A DNA stretch of 64,000 nt from Porphyrobacter sp. AAP82 (GCF_000331285.1 NZ_ANFX01000014.1:59007-123006); one strand, 5' to 3'; counted from the first letter of the stretch, positions 18,354-28,422 are shown. Notes: generated by a model from the letters alone, not told the origin. Numbers and translations: made by a program.

Positions 18354-19013
18354 CTAGCCCTTGAAGCCTTGGGCGATCACATACCATTCCGACGAGCCCT
18401 TGCGGCTGGCCGGGGGCTTGGCGTGCTTGACGGTCAAAAAATGCTTCTTGAGCAGGGCGAGCAGATCGGTGTCGGTTCCGCCCGCCAGCACCTTGGCGAC
18501 AAAGCCGCCGCCCGGCGCGAGGTTCTCGACCGCAAACCACGCCGCCGCCTCGACAAGGCCCATGGTGCGCAGGTGATCGGTCTGCTTGTGGCCGACGGTA
18601 TTGGCGGCCATGTCGGAGATGACCAGATCGGGCGGGCCTCCCAGGGCCTCGGCGAGCAGCGCGGGGGCGTGATCGTCCATGAAATCCATCTGGAAGATGG
18701 TGACGCCCTCCAGCGGTTCGACCGGCAACAGGTCGATCCCCACCACCTCCGCCCTGGGCCGCTTCTGGCGCACCACCTGCGCCCAGCCGCCCGGCGCGAT
18801 GCCGAGATCGACCACGCGGGTGGCGCCCTTCAACAGGCCGAACTTCTCGTCCAGTTCGATCAGCTTGTAGGCCGCGCGGCTGCGGTAACCGTCGGCCTTG
18901 GCCTGGCGGACGTAGGGATCGTTGAGCTGGCGTTCGAGCCAGCGCACCTGGCTTGCGGTCCGGCCCTTGGCGGTCTTGACGCGCTTGCCGGTGTCCTTGG
19001 CACCGCGGGTCAT
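18354..19013 (-). CDS. rlmE: 23S rRNA (uridine-2'-O)-methyltransferase
   Basis: The 219-residue enzyme (FtsJ/RrmJ family) methylates U2552 of 23S rRNA in the assembled large subunit using S-adenosylmethionine. Motifs seen are YRSRAAYKLIELDEKF (first catalytic Lys), the SAM loop VVDLGIAPGGWAQ, SDMAANTVGH with the catalytic Asp, and VAKVLAGG with the second Lys. A basic N-terminal tail is normal for alphaproteobacteria. Its start overlaps the ppx stop by four bases, which is the common ppx-rlmE order in this group. Confidence 0.93.
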   Translation of the reverse strand: MTRGAKDTGKRVKTAKGRTASQVRWLERQLNDPYVRQAKADGYRSRAAYKLIELDEKFGLLKGATRVVDLGIAPGGWAQVVRQKRPRAEVVGIDLLPVEPLEGVTIFQMDFMDDHAPALLAEALGGPPDLVISDMAANTVGHKQTDHLRTMGLVEAAAWFAVENLAPGGGFVAKVLAGGTDTDLLALLKKHFLTVKHAKPPASRKGSSEWYVIAQGFKG

Positions 19014-20296
19014 CGGGCTGGACGCCCGGTGCCGCGCTGCTTGTTGAGCGCCTTCAGCGAGCGTTCCGAGTGGCGCTCGGCGGCCATGATGCTCCTCAGG
19101 ATCCCTTCGCGGATGCCGCGGTCGGCCACCCCCAGCCGGCGCGCGGGCCACAGGTCGAGGATCGCCTCGAGAATCGCGCAGCCCGCCACCACCAGATCCG
19201 CCCGGTCCTGCCCGATACACGGCAGGCTCGCGCGCTCGTAGGGCGTCATCACCGCCAGCCTTGCGCTGATCCCGCGCATTTCCTGGGCCGGGACGATCAG
19301 GCCGTCCACCGCCTTGCGATCATAGCTGGGCAGTTCGAGGTAGAGGCTGGCGAGCGTCGTCACCGTGCCGCTGGTGCCGAGCAGGCGGATGTCGGGATGG
19401 CGCGCGGCCTCGGCCACCCGCGCGGCGAAGGGCGTGAAGCTGTCCGAGACCATCGCGCGCATCCGCTCGAACCGCGCAAGGCGCGCGGTCTCGCTGTCCT
19501 CGCTGCGGCCGACCGTGTCGGTGAGGCTGACCACGCCCCACGGCACGCTCTGCCAGTCGAGGATGCGCGGCACGCGGGTCGCGGCGTCGGCTTCGACCAG
19601 CACCAACTCGGTCGATCCGCCGCCGATGTCGAAGATCACCGCCGGTCCCTCGCCCGCCTCGAGCAGGATGTGGCAGCCCAGCACCGCGAGCCGCGCCTCT
19701 TCCTCGGCGCTGATGATGTCCAATGCGATGCCGGTCTCGCGGCGCACGCGCTCGATGAATTCCGGGCCGTTCGACGCGCGGCGGCACGCCTCGGTCGCGA
19801 CCGATCGGGCAAGGCGCACGTTGCGGCGCTGGAGCTTGTCGGCGCAGATCGTCAGCGCCGCGAGGGTGCGTTCCATCGCGGCATCCGACAGGCGTCCGCA
19901 GGTCGCGAGCCCCTCGCCCAGCTTCACCACGCGGCTGAAGGCGTCGATGACGGTGAAATCCCGGCCCGACGGGCGGGCGATCAGCAGGCGGCAGTTGTTC
20001 GTGCCAAGGTCGAGCGCGGCATAGGCCTCGCCATTGGCAGGCCCCTTGAAGGCGCCGATGTCGGCAAGGTCGGGCCGCACGCGGGCAGCCATGGCGGCCC
20101 CGTTCTTGGCAAGCGGGCGCACCGGGCGGCGCGCTTCGCCGTTCGCGGCCTTGGCGCGGGGCTCACGGCCGCCGCCCTGACTGCGAGAATCGGGCTGGGG
20201 GGGGCGCTTGTAGCGGAAATCGGCTACCTTGCCGGACTTGCCGCCCCGGTTCTTCCCAGCACTTCTATTCCTGTCCGGCGGGAGTGTTTCCGCCAT
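19010..20296 (-). CDS. ppx: Ppx/GppA-family exopolyphosphatase or pppGpp phosphatase
   Basis: The 428-residue product has a basic, low-complexity N-terminal extension of about 90 residues and then the actin-like ATPase fold of the family: AALDLGTNNCRLL, FDIGGGSTELVLV and LGTSGTVTTLA. Members cut phosphate from polyphosphate or convert pppGpp to ppGpp; sequence alone does not separate the two. The extension is Arg/Lys/Gly-rich and may bind nucleic acid or simply be disordered. It is translationally coupled to rlmE. Confidence 0.92.
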   Translation of the reverse strand: MAETLPPDRNRSAGKNRGGKSGKVADFRYKRPPQPDSRSQGGGREPRAKAANGEARRPVRPLAKNGAAMAARVRPDLADIGAFKGPANGEAYAALDLGTNNCRLLIARPSGRDFTVIDAFSRVVKLGEGLATCGRLSDAAMERTLAALTICADKLQRRNVRLARSVATEACRRASNGPEFIERVRRETGIALDIISAEEEARLAVLGCHILLEAGEGPAVIFDIGGGSTELVLVEADAATRVPRILDWQSVPWGVVSLTDTVGRSEDSETARLARFERMRAMVSDSFTPFAARVAEAARHPDIRLLGTSGTVTTLASLYLELPSYDRKAVDGLIVPAQEMRGISARLAVMTPYERASLPCIGQDRADLVVAGCAILEAILDLWPARRLGVADRGIREGILRSIMAAERHSERSLKALNKQRGTGRPAR

Positions 20297-20480
20297 TTTC
20301 GCAACGCTTTCATCTCACCGCGCGCAAACCCTCCTCGCGCACGGCACTTGGTGTGCAAGTTATCGCAAGCCCGCCCGCAGAGCAAGCAGCCAGACCAAGT
20401 GGGTGCTTGACCTTGGCCCCTCGCGAAACTAGGGAGCGCGCTCGCCGGGGCCGCCACAGGCCCCCGCGGCGCATGGCCGA

Positions 20481-20554
20481 TGCCCCGTCCTCTAATGGTA
20501 AGAGAGCGGACTCTGACTCCGTCAATCAAGGTTCGAATCCTTGCGGGGCATCCA
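20481..20554 (+). tRNA. tRNA-Gln (CUG anticodon)
   Basis: The 74-base gene folds as a cloverleaf with acceptor stem TGCCCCG/CGGGGCA, a T-loop GTTCGAATC and an encoded CCA. The anticodon loop CTCTGAC gives CUG, which reads the Gln codon CAG. Confidence 0.95.
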
Positions 20555-20623
20555 GCCAGCCGGCGTTTCGCGCCCCGCCCTCGGCTATTGCGGGGGCAAT
20601 CACCCCTCACTAGGGGTCTCAGC

Positions 20624-21511
20624 ATGACCGATCATGACCTGACCAACCGCAAGTTCTACCGCGCCGGCGAGGAAACGCGCTTTGCCGAAGCCGGTCCGGA
20701 GCGCACCCCGCAGACCGCGCATCCGGCCTACAAGCTCGCCTTCCGCGACACCGATTTCCTGCTGCGCGACGAGCTTCGCCCCGTGCGGTTCCAGCTCGAG
20801 CTCTTGAAGCCCGAGATGTTGCTTGATGAAGCGCGGGTGGGCTCGACGCTGGTGATGTACGGCTCGGCGCGGATCCCCTCGCCCGCCCAGGCCGAAGCGC
20901 GGCTCGAGGCGGCGAAGAACGCCAGCGAGTATGACCGCAAGGTCGCCCAGCGCCTTGCCGAAAAGGCGAAGTATTACGACGAGGCCTATGCCCTTGCCCG
21001 GCTGGTCAGCGAGAAGGGGATCATCGAGAACGGCCTCAGGCAGTTCGTCGTCACCACCGGCGGGGGGCCCTCGATCATGGAGGCGGGCAACCGCGGGGCG
21101 AGCGATGCGGGGAGCGAATCGATCGGCCTCAACATCGTGCTGCCCCACGAACAGGCGCCCAACCCCTATGTGACGCCTTACCTCTCGTTCCAGTTCCACT
21201 ATTTCGCGCTCAGGAAGATGCATTTCCTGCTGCGCGCGCGGGCGGTGGCGGTGTTCCCGGGCGGCTTCGGGACCTTCGACGAATTCTTCGAGCTCGTCAC
21301 GCTGATCCAGACCGGCAAGATGAAGCCGATGCCGATCATCCTGTTCGGCAAGGACTTCTGGACCCGCGTCGTCGATTTCGAGGCGCTGGCCGAAGAGGGC
21401 GTGATCTCGAAGAGCGACCTTGACCTGTTCACCTGGGTCGAAACGGCGCAGGAGGCCTGGGCCTGCATCGCCGATTTCTACGACATCAAGGACCCGATGG
21501 CGGAGGATTGA
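20624..21511 (+). CDS. LOG-family (TIGR00730-like) Rossmann-fold protein
   Basis: The 295-residue protein has the LOG signature VFPGGFGTFDEFFE near residue 210 and the paired GGGPSIMEAGNRGA segment. LOG enzymes hydrolyse cytokinin nucleotides or other nucleoside 5'-monophosphates to base and ribose phosphate. The approximately 90-residue N-terminal extension and overall length match the longer group II form. The ATG at 20624 follows the tRNA-Gln gene by 69 bases. Its last 34 bases overlap the end of the convergent desaturase gene. Confidence 0.88.
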   Translation: MTDHDLTNRKFYRAGEETRFAEAGPERTPQTAHPAYKLAFRDTDFLLRDELRPVRFQLELLKPEMLLDEARVGSTLVMYGSARIPSPAQAEARLEAAKNASEYDRKVAQRLAEKAKYYDEAYALARLVSEKGIIENGLRQFVVTTGGGPSIMEAGNRGASDAGSESIGLNIVLPHEQAPNPYVTPYLSFQFHYFALRKMHFLLRARAVAVFPGGFGTFDEFFELVTLIQTGKMKPMPIILFGKDFWTRVVDFEALAEEGVISKSDLDLFTWVETAQEAWACIADFYDIKDPMAED

Positions 21512-22410
21512 GCGCCACCGCGCTCGGCCAGATCATCGCGCGCGGATTGGGGGCGGGGCGCGCCCACGGCATGGACCCAGCCCAGCCGCTCGAGCCCGCG
21601 GATCACCCACCAGCCCGGATCGGTCTGGCCGGGTTCGAGCCCGATGCGTGCGCTTTCGGGGAAGGCGTGGTGGTTGTTGTGCCAGCACTCGCCATAGGTG
21701 AGGAGGCCGAGGCCGGGGGCGGTGAGGTTGGCGGCCTGGAGGCCTGCGCCCTTGACGATCCACCTGCCCGGGCCGGGGTTGTGGCAGAAATAGGTGACGC
21801 TCCAGTGCCCCGCAGTGCTTGCGAACACCCGCGCGCAGATGCCCCACAGCACAAACGCCCAGCCGCCCAGCGCGTATAGCAGCAGCCCGAGCGGGACCTG
21901 CTGCCAGCGCCATGTCGCATCGAGCAGCCGGTAGAACGGATCGGCGGCGATGGCGGGCTCGATGGTGATGCGCGGAGGGCGGTCAAGGTCGAAGCGGCAG
22001 AACAGGTTCCACGCGAGGTCCAGCCAGAAGCCGGCACGGTGGGCGAAGAAATCGTGGCAGAGCGGCTCGCGCTGCGCCCAGTCGCGGGCATCGTGGATGC
22101 AGATGATGCCCGAGGGGCCGGAAACGCCGACCAGCGTGCCGATATAGATGAGCGTACGCGCAAGCCACGGCTGTGCCTTGAACGTACGGTGGATCATCAT
22201 CCGGTGCATGCCCACCGAATGACCGACAAGCAGCGTCGCATAGGTAAGCCCGAGGAACAGCGCGAAGGCCTGCCATGTCGCCAAGGCCAGCGCGGCCAGC
22301 GTGCCGGCGATCATCGCCGCGTTCCACAGCGCCTTGGGCCAATCGATCCGCACGCGCCCGGCGCAGGGGTCTGCCCCGGTGCCATCGACGCGGATCACCG
22401 GCTCCATCAT
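21478..22410 (-). CDS. Acyl-CoA/fatty acid desaturase
   Basis: The 310-residue integral membrane protein has desaturase histidine boxes: GHSVGMHRMMIH, HDARDWAQRE and WHNNHHAFPESARIG. The last box is typical of delta-9 acyl desaturases that use a di-iron centre and oxygen. At least three hydrophobic stretches flank these boxes. It starts with two ATG codons that overlap the stop of thiD by four bases, so the two are cotranscribed. A second desaturase of a different subgroup is encoded at 33739. Confidence 0.9.
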   Translation of the reverse strand: MMEPVIRVDGTGADPCAGRVRIDWPKALWNAAMIAGTLAALALATWQAFALFLGLTYATLLVGHSVGMHRMMIHRTFKAQPWLARTLIYIGTLVGVSGPSGIICIHDARDWAQREPLCHDFFAHRAGFWLDLAWNLFCRFDLDRPPRITIEPAIAADPFYRLLDATWRWQQVPLGLLLYALGGWAFVLWGICARVFASTAGHWSVTYFCHNPGPGRWIVKGAGLQAANLTAPGLGLLTYGECWHNNHHAFPESARIGLEPGQTDPGWWVIRGLERLGWVHAVGAPRPQSARDDLAERGGAQSSAIGSLMS

Positions 22411-23213
22411 GCGGGGCGCACCGCCTGATGCCCGAGCGGGCCGTGGCCTTGCCCATAGCCGGGGGCTGCTTCGATGGCCCGGAACACGAAGCCGCGCGCC
22501 TGCTCGACCGCATCGGCGAGGCTCTCCCCCCGGCCAAGCAGGGTCGCGATCGCGGAGGATAGCGTGCAGCCGGTGCCGTGGGTGTGGCGGGTGACGACGC
22601 GGGCGTGATCGAAGGCGCGCGGCGCCTCGCCCGGCACGATCAGCACGTCGGTGATGCGCTCGCTGTCCGCGTGTCCGCCCTTGGCCAGCACCGCCGCGCC
22701 GGTCGCTGCGGCGAGCTGCTGTGCGGCTTCGACCATCGCTGCGTGGGTCGGCAGCGCACGGCCCGCGAGGTGTTCGAGTTCGGGCAGGTTGGGGGTTATC
22801 ACGGTGGCGAGCGGGAACAGCCGCGCGCGCAGCGTCGCGACCGCCTCCGGCCCCACCAGCACCGCGCCGCTCGTGGCAATCATCACGGGATCGAGCACCA
22901 GCGGTCGCCGCAGCAGCACCATCGCGGCCGCGACGTGACGGATCACGTCTTCGTCGGCGAGCATCCCGATCTTGACCGCATCGACCCCGATATCCTCGGC
23001 GCAGGAGGCAATCTGGGCGAGCACCATGTCTGCCGAGATCGCCTCGACCCCCTGCACGCCGGCGGTGTTCTGCGCGGTGATCGCGGTGATCGCGGTCATG
23101 GCATAGCCGCCGAGCATGGTGATCGTCTTGATATCGGCCTGAATGCCTGCGCCGCCCGAGCTGTCGGAACCGGCGATGGCAAGGATGCGGGGGGGCTTGG
23201 CGGCAAGGCTCAT
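22407..23213 (-). CDS. thiD: Hydroxymethylpyrimidine/phosphomethylpyrimidine kinase
   Basis: The 268-residue ribokinase-fold enzyme phosphorylates HMP and HMP-P in thiamine synthesis. Seen are the opening AIAGSDSSGGAGIQADIKT, the VLDPVMIATSG segment and the C-terminal anion-hole/catalytic motif HTHGTGCTLSSAIA. Start at 23213 matches the family start; an in-frame start 18 bases upstream is possible. No TPP riboswitch is recognisable in the 55-base gap upstream. It is followed by the desaturase gene with a four-base overlap. Confidence 0.93.
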   Translation of the reverse strand: MSLAAKPPRILAIAGSDSSGGAGIQADIKTITMLGGYAMTAITAITAQNTAGVQGVEAISADMVLAQIASCAEDIGVDAVKIGMLADEDVIRHVAAAMVLLRRPLVLDPVMIATSGAVLVGPEAVATLRARLFPLATVITPNLPELEHLAGRALPTHAAMVEAAQQLAAATGAAVLAKGGHADSERITDVLIVPGEAPRAFDHARVVTRHTHGTGCTLSSAIATLLGRGESLADAVEQARGFVFRAIEAAPGYGQGHGPLGHQAVRPA

Positions 23214-23268
23214 GCCGCGTGCCTTTAGCAAACAATTGCGCGCCGCGTCAGTGCCTTCGCGGCGGCTC

Positions 23269-24702
23269 CTATCCGGCGTAGGCCTTGATCAGATCGAACA
23301 GGAAATCGCGCCCGACATAGACCGATTCCACCGAGAGCCTCTCATCGAGCCCGTGCGCGCCGTTGCCGTCGGGATCGCCCCACAGGCCCGGCACGCCGTA
23401 GGTCGGGATGCCCACGGCGGTGAGGAAGGTCGCATCGGTGTAGCCATTGGCCATCACCGGAACGAGCGGCACGCCCGGGAAATATCTTGCCACCAGCTTG
23501 GCCGCAGGGCCCATCACCTCCGGCGCCAGCGGCGGCGGGGGCGGGGCGGGGCGCAGCGGGGGCAGGGTGGTGACGCTGACGCCCGGATCGCCGATCACCC
23601 GGGCCAGCTCGGCGCGGATTTCCTCCACCGGATGGCCGGGAAAGATGCGGCAGTTGACGAAGGCCCCCGCGCGCTGCGCCAGCGCATTGCGCGCGTGCCC
23701 GCCGTCGAGCATCGTTGCCACGCAGGTCGTGCGCAGGTTCGAATGGAGGAAGGGATCGCGGTTGGCGATCGCCTCTGCGGCGGTGTCCGCCGGGTTCGCC
23801 GCGAGCGCGACCATCGCCGCGCCCACCTCGTCCTTGCGGCCCTTGCCGGCCTCGTTGAAATAGGTGCGGGTGGTCTCGGTCATCTCGAGCGGGAACTCGT
23901 AAGCCCCGATCTTCGTCAGCGCGTGGGCGAGCTGGTAGATCGCATTGTCCGGCCGCGGCACCGAGCTGTGCCCGCCGGGGTTGCGGGTTTCGAGGCGGAA
24001 GGTGGCGAAGGTCTTCTCGCCGACCTGCATGGTCTGTTCGACCACCTTGTCCCGGCCGCCGCCACTGCCATCGGTGGTGCCCCCGCCGCCTTCGTTGAGG
24101 GCGAAGGCCGCGTCGATCAGCTCGCGGCGGTTGGCGGCGAGCCACTCCACGCCGTTGAAGGCGCCGTTGGTCTCCTCGCCGCAGGTGAGCGCGATCTTGA
24201 CGGTGCGCTTGGGCTTGTAGCCGCTTTTGTGGAAGCGGATCAGCGTATCGACATAGGTCGCCGCGAGCGCCTTGGTATCCGCCACGCCGCGGGCATAGAA
24301 ATAGCCGTTCTCCTCCACGAGAGTGAAGGGATCGCGCGCCCAATCCTCGCGCCGGGCTTCGACGACGTCGATATGGGCGATGCCGAGGATCGGCTTCAGC
24401 GTCGTGGATGTGCCGGGATAGACCGCAACCAGCCCGCCTTCGCGGGGGTGGGCGGGATCGGCGAAGAGGTGGATCCGGCTTTCGGGCAATCCCGCCTCGC
24501 GCAGCCGCGCGGCCATGCGCTCGGCGGCGCGTGTGCAGCTGCCGCTGGACAGGGTGGTGTCGGTTTCGACCAGTTCCTCGAACAATGCGCGGTAGGCGAT
24601 CTGGTCGGGCCGAAGCGGCGCATCGGCAGCGCGCGCGGTGCCGCCATGCGCCGCCATGGCGCCCAGCCCTGCCCAGGCGATGGTCTTGAAGATTGTCCGC
24701 AT
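23269..24702 (-). CDS. M20-family zinc metallopeptidase, exported
   Basis: The 477-residue precursor has a signal peptide ending near TARAADAP. The M20 metal site is visible as GIAHIDVVE (first His, Asp), YARGVADTKAL (bridging Asp), ALTCGEETNG (catalytic Glu pair) and the late NGAHGLDE His. The dimerisation domain contains NPGGHSS. Such enzymes act as carboxypeptidases or dipeptidases in the periplasm; the substrate is unknown. A good GGAGG ribosome binding site stands 8 bases before the start at 24702. Confidence 0.9.
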   Translation of the reverse strand: MRTIFKTIAWAGLGAMAAHGGTARAADAPLRPDQIAYRALFEELVETDTTLSSGSCTRAAERMAARLREAGLPESRIHLFADPAHPREGGLVAVYPGTSTTLKPILGIAHIDVVEARREDWARDPFTLVEENGYFYARGVADTKALAATYVDTLIRFHKSGYKPKRTVKIALTCGEETNGAFNGVEWLAANRRELIDAAFALNEGGGGTTDGSGGGRDKVVEQTMQVGEKTFATFRLETRNPGGHSSVPRPDNAIYQLAHALTKIGAYEFPLEMTETTRTYFNEAGKGRKDEVGAAMVALAANPADTAAEAIANRDPFLHSNLRTTCVATMLDGGHARNALAQRAGAFVNCRIFPGHPVEEIRAELARVIGDPGVSVTTLPPLRPAPPPPPLAPEVMGPAAKLVARYFPGVPLVPVMANGYTDATFLTAVGIPTYGVPGLWGDPDGNGAHGLDERLSVESVYVGRDFLFDLIKAYAG

Positions 24703-24761
24703 CCGGTCCCTCCTGTCGGCCCGGTGATGCGCCCGATGGCGCGCGGGCGCAAGAGTGCCGC

Positions 24762-24986
24762 TCAGCCCTTGAATTTGCGCTCCGTGCTCGGCGGGAACTT
24801 CGCGTGGAGCGCTTTCGCGCGCGTCGGCCGGTCCATCAGCTCGCCGCCGCAATTGGGGCAGCGGTCGTCCAAGTCCTCGGCGCATTCGGCGCAGAAGGTG
24901 CATTCGAACGAACAGATGAAGGCGCCGGGCGCATCGGCCGCAAGCAGCACGCCGCAGGTTTCGCAATCGGGACGCATTTCGAGCAT
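24762..24986 (-). CDS. DUF1272-domain small cysteine-rich protein
   Basis: The 74-residue protein carries cysteine pairs in DCETCGV, FECTFCAECAE and CPNCGGEL, forming probable zinc knuckles, followed by a basic C-terminal tail. This matches the DUF1272 family, small proteins of unknown function. It lies 12 bases downstream of glmM on the same strand. Confidence 0.85.
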   Translation of the reverse strand: MLEMRPDCETCGVLLAADAPGAFICSFECTFCAECAEDLDDRCPNCGGELMDRPTRAKALHAKFPPSTERKFKG

Positions 24987-24998
24987 CGTGGTCTTCTC

Positions 24999-26339
24999 CT
25001 ATCCTGCCGCCACCCGCACCGCTTCGCAGATCGCGTCGACCACTTCTTCGACCTGGCGCTGGTCGTCGCCTTCGGCCATCACGCGGATCACCGGTTCGGT
25101 GCCCGAGGGGCGGATCACGAGGCGACCCTTGCCGGCAAGGCTGGCCTCGGCCTCGGCGATCACCGCCTTGACCGCATCATTCTCGAGCGGCTTGCCGCCC
25201 TCGTAGCGCACGTTCTTGAGCAGCTGCGGCACGGGATCGAAGACATGGAGCAGCTCGCTCGCCGGCTTGCCGCTGCGCACGAGGCTCGCCAGCACCCGCA
25301 GCGCCGCGACCGTCCCGTCGCCGGTGGTCGCATAATCGAGCAGGATCATGTGCCCCGATTGCTCGCCGCCGACATTGTAGCCGCCCGCCTTCATCGCCTC
25401 GAGCACATAGCGGTCGCCCACCTTGGCGCGCACCAGCTCGAGCCCGCGCGCACCCAGATAGCGTTCGAGGCCGAGGTTGCTCATCACCGTCGCCACGATC
25501 CCGCCGCCCTTCAGACTTCCGCGATCCTGCATGCGGCCCGCGATCAGCGCCATGATCTGGTCGCCATCGACCGCGCGGCCCTTTTCGTCGACCACGATCA
25601 GCCGGTCGGCATCGCCATCCAATGCAATGCCGATATCGGCCTGCTCCTCGACCACCTTGGCCTGCAATGCGGCGATGGCGGTGGAGCCGACGCCGTCGTT
25701 GATGTTGGTGCCATTGGGGGTGACGCCGAGCGCGACCACATCCGCGCCCAGTTCCCAGATTGCGGACGGGGCGACCTGATAGGCCGCGCCGTTCGCGCAA
25801 TCGACCACGACCTTCAATCCATCGAAGCGGATCTCGGCGGCCACCGACCGCTTGACCGCGTGGATATAGCGCCCGCGCGCATCCTCGATCCGGCGCGCGC
25901 GGCCGATCCTTTCGGCCGGGGCAAGGGGGATGTCGGTCTCCATCAGCCGCTCGATCTCGGCCTCGGCCTCGTCGGAAAGCTTGAAGCCGTCGGGGCCGAA
26001 CAGCTTGATGCCGTTATCGGCAAAGGGATTGTGGCTGGCCGAGATCATCACGCCAAGATCGGCGCGCATCTCGCGCGTCAGCAGCGCGATCGCCGGGGTC
26101 GGCAGCGGCCCGGTCATGATCACGTCGATCCCGACGCTGGTGAAGCCCGCCACCAGCGCGCTTTCCATCATGTAGCCCGACAGTCGCGTGTCCTTGCCGA
26201 TCACCACCCGGTGCCGGTGCCCACCGCGCACGAAATGGCGTCCCGCCGCCTGCCCGACCTTCATCGCCATCGCGGCGGTCATCACGCCGGCATTGGTGCG
26301 GCCCCTGATCCCGTCGGTTCCGAACAGCTTGCGTCCCAT
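24999..26339 (-). CDS. glmM: Phosphoglucosamine mutase
   Basis: The 446-residue enzyme interconverts glucosamine 6-phosphate and 1-phosphate for peptidoglycan and LPS synthesis. The start [13 protein letters not shown], the phosphoserine loop [15 protein letters not shown], the metal loop LDGDADRL and the sugar loop GEQSGHM are all present, with phosphate-binding [12 protein letters not shown] at the C-terminus. Length is standard. It is divergent from the symporter gene at 26439. Confidence 0.96.
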   Translation of the reverse strand: MGRKLFGTDGIRGRTNAGVMTAAMAMKVGQAAGRHFVRGGHRHRVVIGKDTRLSGYMMESALVAGFTSVGIDVIMTGPLPTPAIALLTREMRADLGVMISASHNPFADNGIKLFGPDGFKLSDEAEAEIERLMETDIPLAPAERIGRARRIEDARGRYIHAVKRSVAAEIRFDGLKVVVDCANGAAYQVAPSAIWELGADVVALGVTPNGTNINDGVGSTAIAALQAKVVEEQADIGIALDGDADRLIVVDEKGRAVDGDQIMALIAGRMQDRGSLKGGGIVATVMSNLGLERYLGARGLELVRAKVGDRYVLEAMKAGGYNVGGEQSGHMILLDYATTGDGTVAALRVLASLVRSGKPASELLHVFDPVPQLLKNVRYEGGKPLENDAVKAVIAEAEASLAGKGRLVIRPSGTEPVIRVMAEGDDQRQVEEVVDAICEAVRVAAG

Positions 26340-26438
26340 CAATTCCCCTGCCCTTGCCGCCTTGCCGATGTTGTCTCGCGCTTCTGGCGCGGTTATCGCG
26401 CAAAGGGAAGGGCAAGCCGCCCGCTTGGGGACCGACCG

Positions 26439-27722
26439 TTGCACGATAGCGAGAACACCGGCGCGGCCGGACAGGGGAAATTCGCGCTGGTCTCGATCCG
26501 CCTGCCGGTGGCGCTGACCTTTGCCGCGCTGGTCGGCGGGCTGTGCGCCGGTATCCTCGGCGGACTTGCCGGAGCGCCGGCGCTGGCCGGCGATGTTGCC
26601 GGGCTGGTCGGGGGGCTGTGGCTGCGCGCCTTGCAGATGACCATCATCCCGCTGGTCGCCGCGCTGCTGGTGCTGGGCCTTGTCCAGATGATCCTCGCCG
26701 CGCGGGTCGGCACGGTCGCCCGCCGCATGATCGCCCTGATGGTGTTCGTGCAACTGGCCGGCGGGACCTTCACCTCTTTTGTCATGCCCCCGCTGCTGCG
26801 CGCCTTCCCGGTGCCCGAGGGCGCGAGCGCCTTTCTCGCGCAGACCCCTTCCGATGTGGGCGAGGTGCCCAAGGTGCTCGATTTCCTCGCCTCGCTGATG
26901 AGCCCCAACATCGTCGCCGCCGCCGCCGAGACCGCGATGCTGCCGCTGACGCTGTTCTTCGTGATGTTCGCGGTCGCGATCACCCGCTTGCCGGAAGACC
27001 AGAGCGAACGGCTGCTCGGCTTCTTCCATGCGCTGGGCAATGCGATGCTGCTGATCATCGGCTGGGTGCTGGCCGCCGCCCCGGTGGGCGTCTTCGCGCT
27101 GGCCTATGGCGTGGGCGTCCAGAGCGGCGGCGGCGCGTTTGCCGCGCTCGGCCATTATGTGCTGAGCGTGACCCTGATGGGCACCTTCGTCCTCGTGCTC
27201 GCCTATGTCATCGCCATCGGCCTGGGGCGCACCGGCGGCAGGTTTGCGGGCGCCATGCTGCCCGCGCAGGCGGTGGCGCTGTCCACCCAGTCCTCGCTGG
27301 CGAGCCTGCCTGCGATGCTCGATTCCGCCGGACGGCTGGGGCTGCGCGCCTCGACTGCGGAATTCGTGCTGCCGCTTGCGGTGGTGATCTTCCGTGCGAC
27401 CAGCGCCGCGATGAACCTCGCCGTGGTCTATTACATCGCCGCGCTCGCCGGGGTGGAGGTGCCGCTGACGGTCGCCATTGCCGGCATCCTGATCGCGAGC
27501 GTCATCAGCCTTTCGGCCGTCAGCCTGCCCGGCTCGATCAGCTTCGTGGTGTCGATCGGACCGATCGCGCTCGCCATGGGCGTCCCGGTCGAGCCGCTCG
27601 CGCTGCTGGTTGCAGTCGAGATGCTGCCCGATCTGATGCGCACCTTGGGCAATGTCACCATGAATGTTGCGGTCACCAGCGCGGTTGACCGCGCGGCGGG
27701 AGATGGCGGGCCTGCGGTCTGA
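26439..27722 (+). CDS. Dicarboxylate/amino acid:cation (Na+ or H+) symporter, DAACS family
   Basis: The product has about 427 residues with eight or more membrane segments. Family marks are [16 protein letters not shown], the serine-rich hairpin [15 protein letters not shown] and the transport motif [13 protein letters not shown], where NMDGT-type residues are altered to SAAMN. It should import C4-dicarboxylates or Glu/Asp through the inner membrane. The start is uncertain: a TTG at 26439 fits best because the region upstream is antisense to glmM. It ends at a strong hairpin shared with the convergent gene. Confidence 0.86.
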   Translation: MHDSENTGAAGQGKFALVSIRLPVALTFAALVGGLCAGILGGLAGAPALAGDVAGLVGGLWLRALQMTIIPLVAALLVLGLVQMILAARVGTVARRMIALMVFVQLAGGTFTSFVMPPLLRAFPVPEGASAFLAQTPSDVGEVPKVLDFLASLMSPNIVAAAAETAMLPLTLFFVMFAVAITRLPEDQSERLLGFFHALGNAMLLIIGWVLAAAPVGVFALAYGVGVQSGGGAFAALGHYVLSVTLMGTFVLVLAYVIAIGLGRTGGRFAGAMLPAQAVALSTQSSLASLPAMLDSAGRLGLRASTAEFVLPLAVVIFRATSAAMNLAVVYYIAALAGVEVPLTVAIAGILIASVISLSAVSLPGSISFVVSIGPIALAMGVPVEPLALLVAVEMLPDLMRTLGNVTMNVAVTSAVDRAAGDGGPAV

Positions 27723-27783
27723 GGCCCCCGAACCCCGCAATAGGGGCCTTCACCCCGGAAGGCTGCGAGCCAAACGGCCCATG

Positions 27784-27818
27784 TGCGGCTCTCTTCCCCG
27801 CGAAGGGAGAGAGCCGCA
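27784..27818. terminator. Strong hairpin between convergent genes, probable terminator
   Basis: A perfect 11-bp stem (TGCGGCTCTCT with its complement) separates the symporter and PuuD-like genes. There is no long U-run, so it may equally be a dispersed palindromic element. Confidence 0.55.
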
Positions 27819-27825
27819 TCGGGCA

Positions 27826-28422
27826 TCAGCCGCCCAGGTTGGCGCTGACCATGCAGTAGAGCATCGGCAGCGACAGCAGCAGGTTGGTGCGGCTTGCAGC
27901 CAGTGCGCGCGGGCGCAGCTTGGCCTTTTCCTCGTCGCTTGCACCGGGCATGATGTTGAGGATCTTCCTCTGCGCGGGCCAGATGATGAACCACACGTTG
28001 AACGCCATGATCAGCCCGAGCCACATGCCGAGCCCGATCAGGTTGATGCCGTCGGCACCTTCGCCCCCGAAGGTCAGCGCCTGCGCGCCATAGCCGCTGT
28101 GGAAAGCGATCACGAGGCCGAACACAACCGTCAGCAGCGCCGCATAGCGGAAGAAGAAGAACACCTTGGGCGCGATGTGGTTGTTGATCGCCCCGGTCTG
28201 TTCGGCCGGGATCTTCGGCATGGTCGGGACCTGCACGAAATTGAGGTAGTAGAGCAGCCCGATCCAGAGAATGCCGAAAAAGGTGTGGAGCCAGCGGAAC
28301 ACGTCATCTGCCAAGGATTTCGCATCCGAGCCGGTCCAGCCGGTGAAGCTGACGATGACCAGAATCGCAGCGATCAGCCCGACGGCGAGCACAAGATGTA
28401 GATTGCCAAAGAACTTTGCCAT
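27826..28422 (-). CDS. PuuD-like (urate hydroxylase N-domain) membrane protein
   Basis: The 198-residue protein has four to five membrane helices and the segment RWLHTFFGILWIGLLYYLNFVQVP, characteristic of the membrane domain of PuuD (Urate_ox_N family). Full-length PuuD proteins carry a C-terminal cytochrome c domain; here the protein ends after the membrane part and has no CxxCH. No other purine catabolism gene is nearby. It may therefore be a stand-alone membrane redox or transport protein; oxidation of urate is not supported by the context. Confidence 0.72.
   Translation of the reverse strand: MAKFFGNLHLVLAVGLIAAILVIVSFTGWTGSDAKSLADDVFRWLHTFFGILWIGLLYYLNFVQVPTMPKIPAEQTGAINNHIAPKVFFFFRYAALLTVVFGLVIAFHSGYGAQALTFGGEGADGINLIGLGMWLGLIMAFNVWFIIWPAQRKILNIMPGASDEEKAKLRPRALAASRTNLLLSLPMLYCMVSANLGG

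Noticed and set aside
24693..26438. Very long plus-strand open frame running into the symporter gene
   Set aside because: It is antisense to glmM and DUF1272, which have clear family motifs; GC-rich third positions keep the opposite frame open. Only the part from about 26439 is real.
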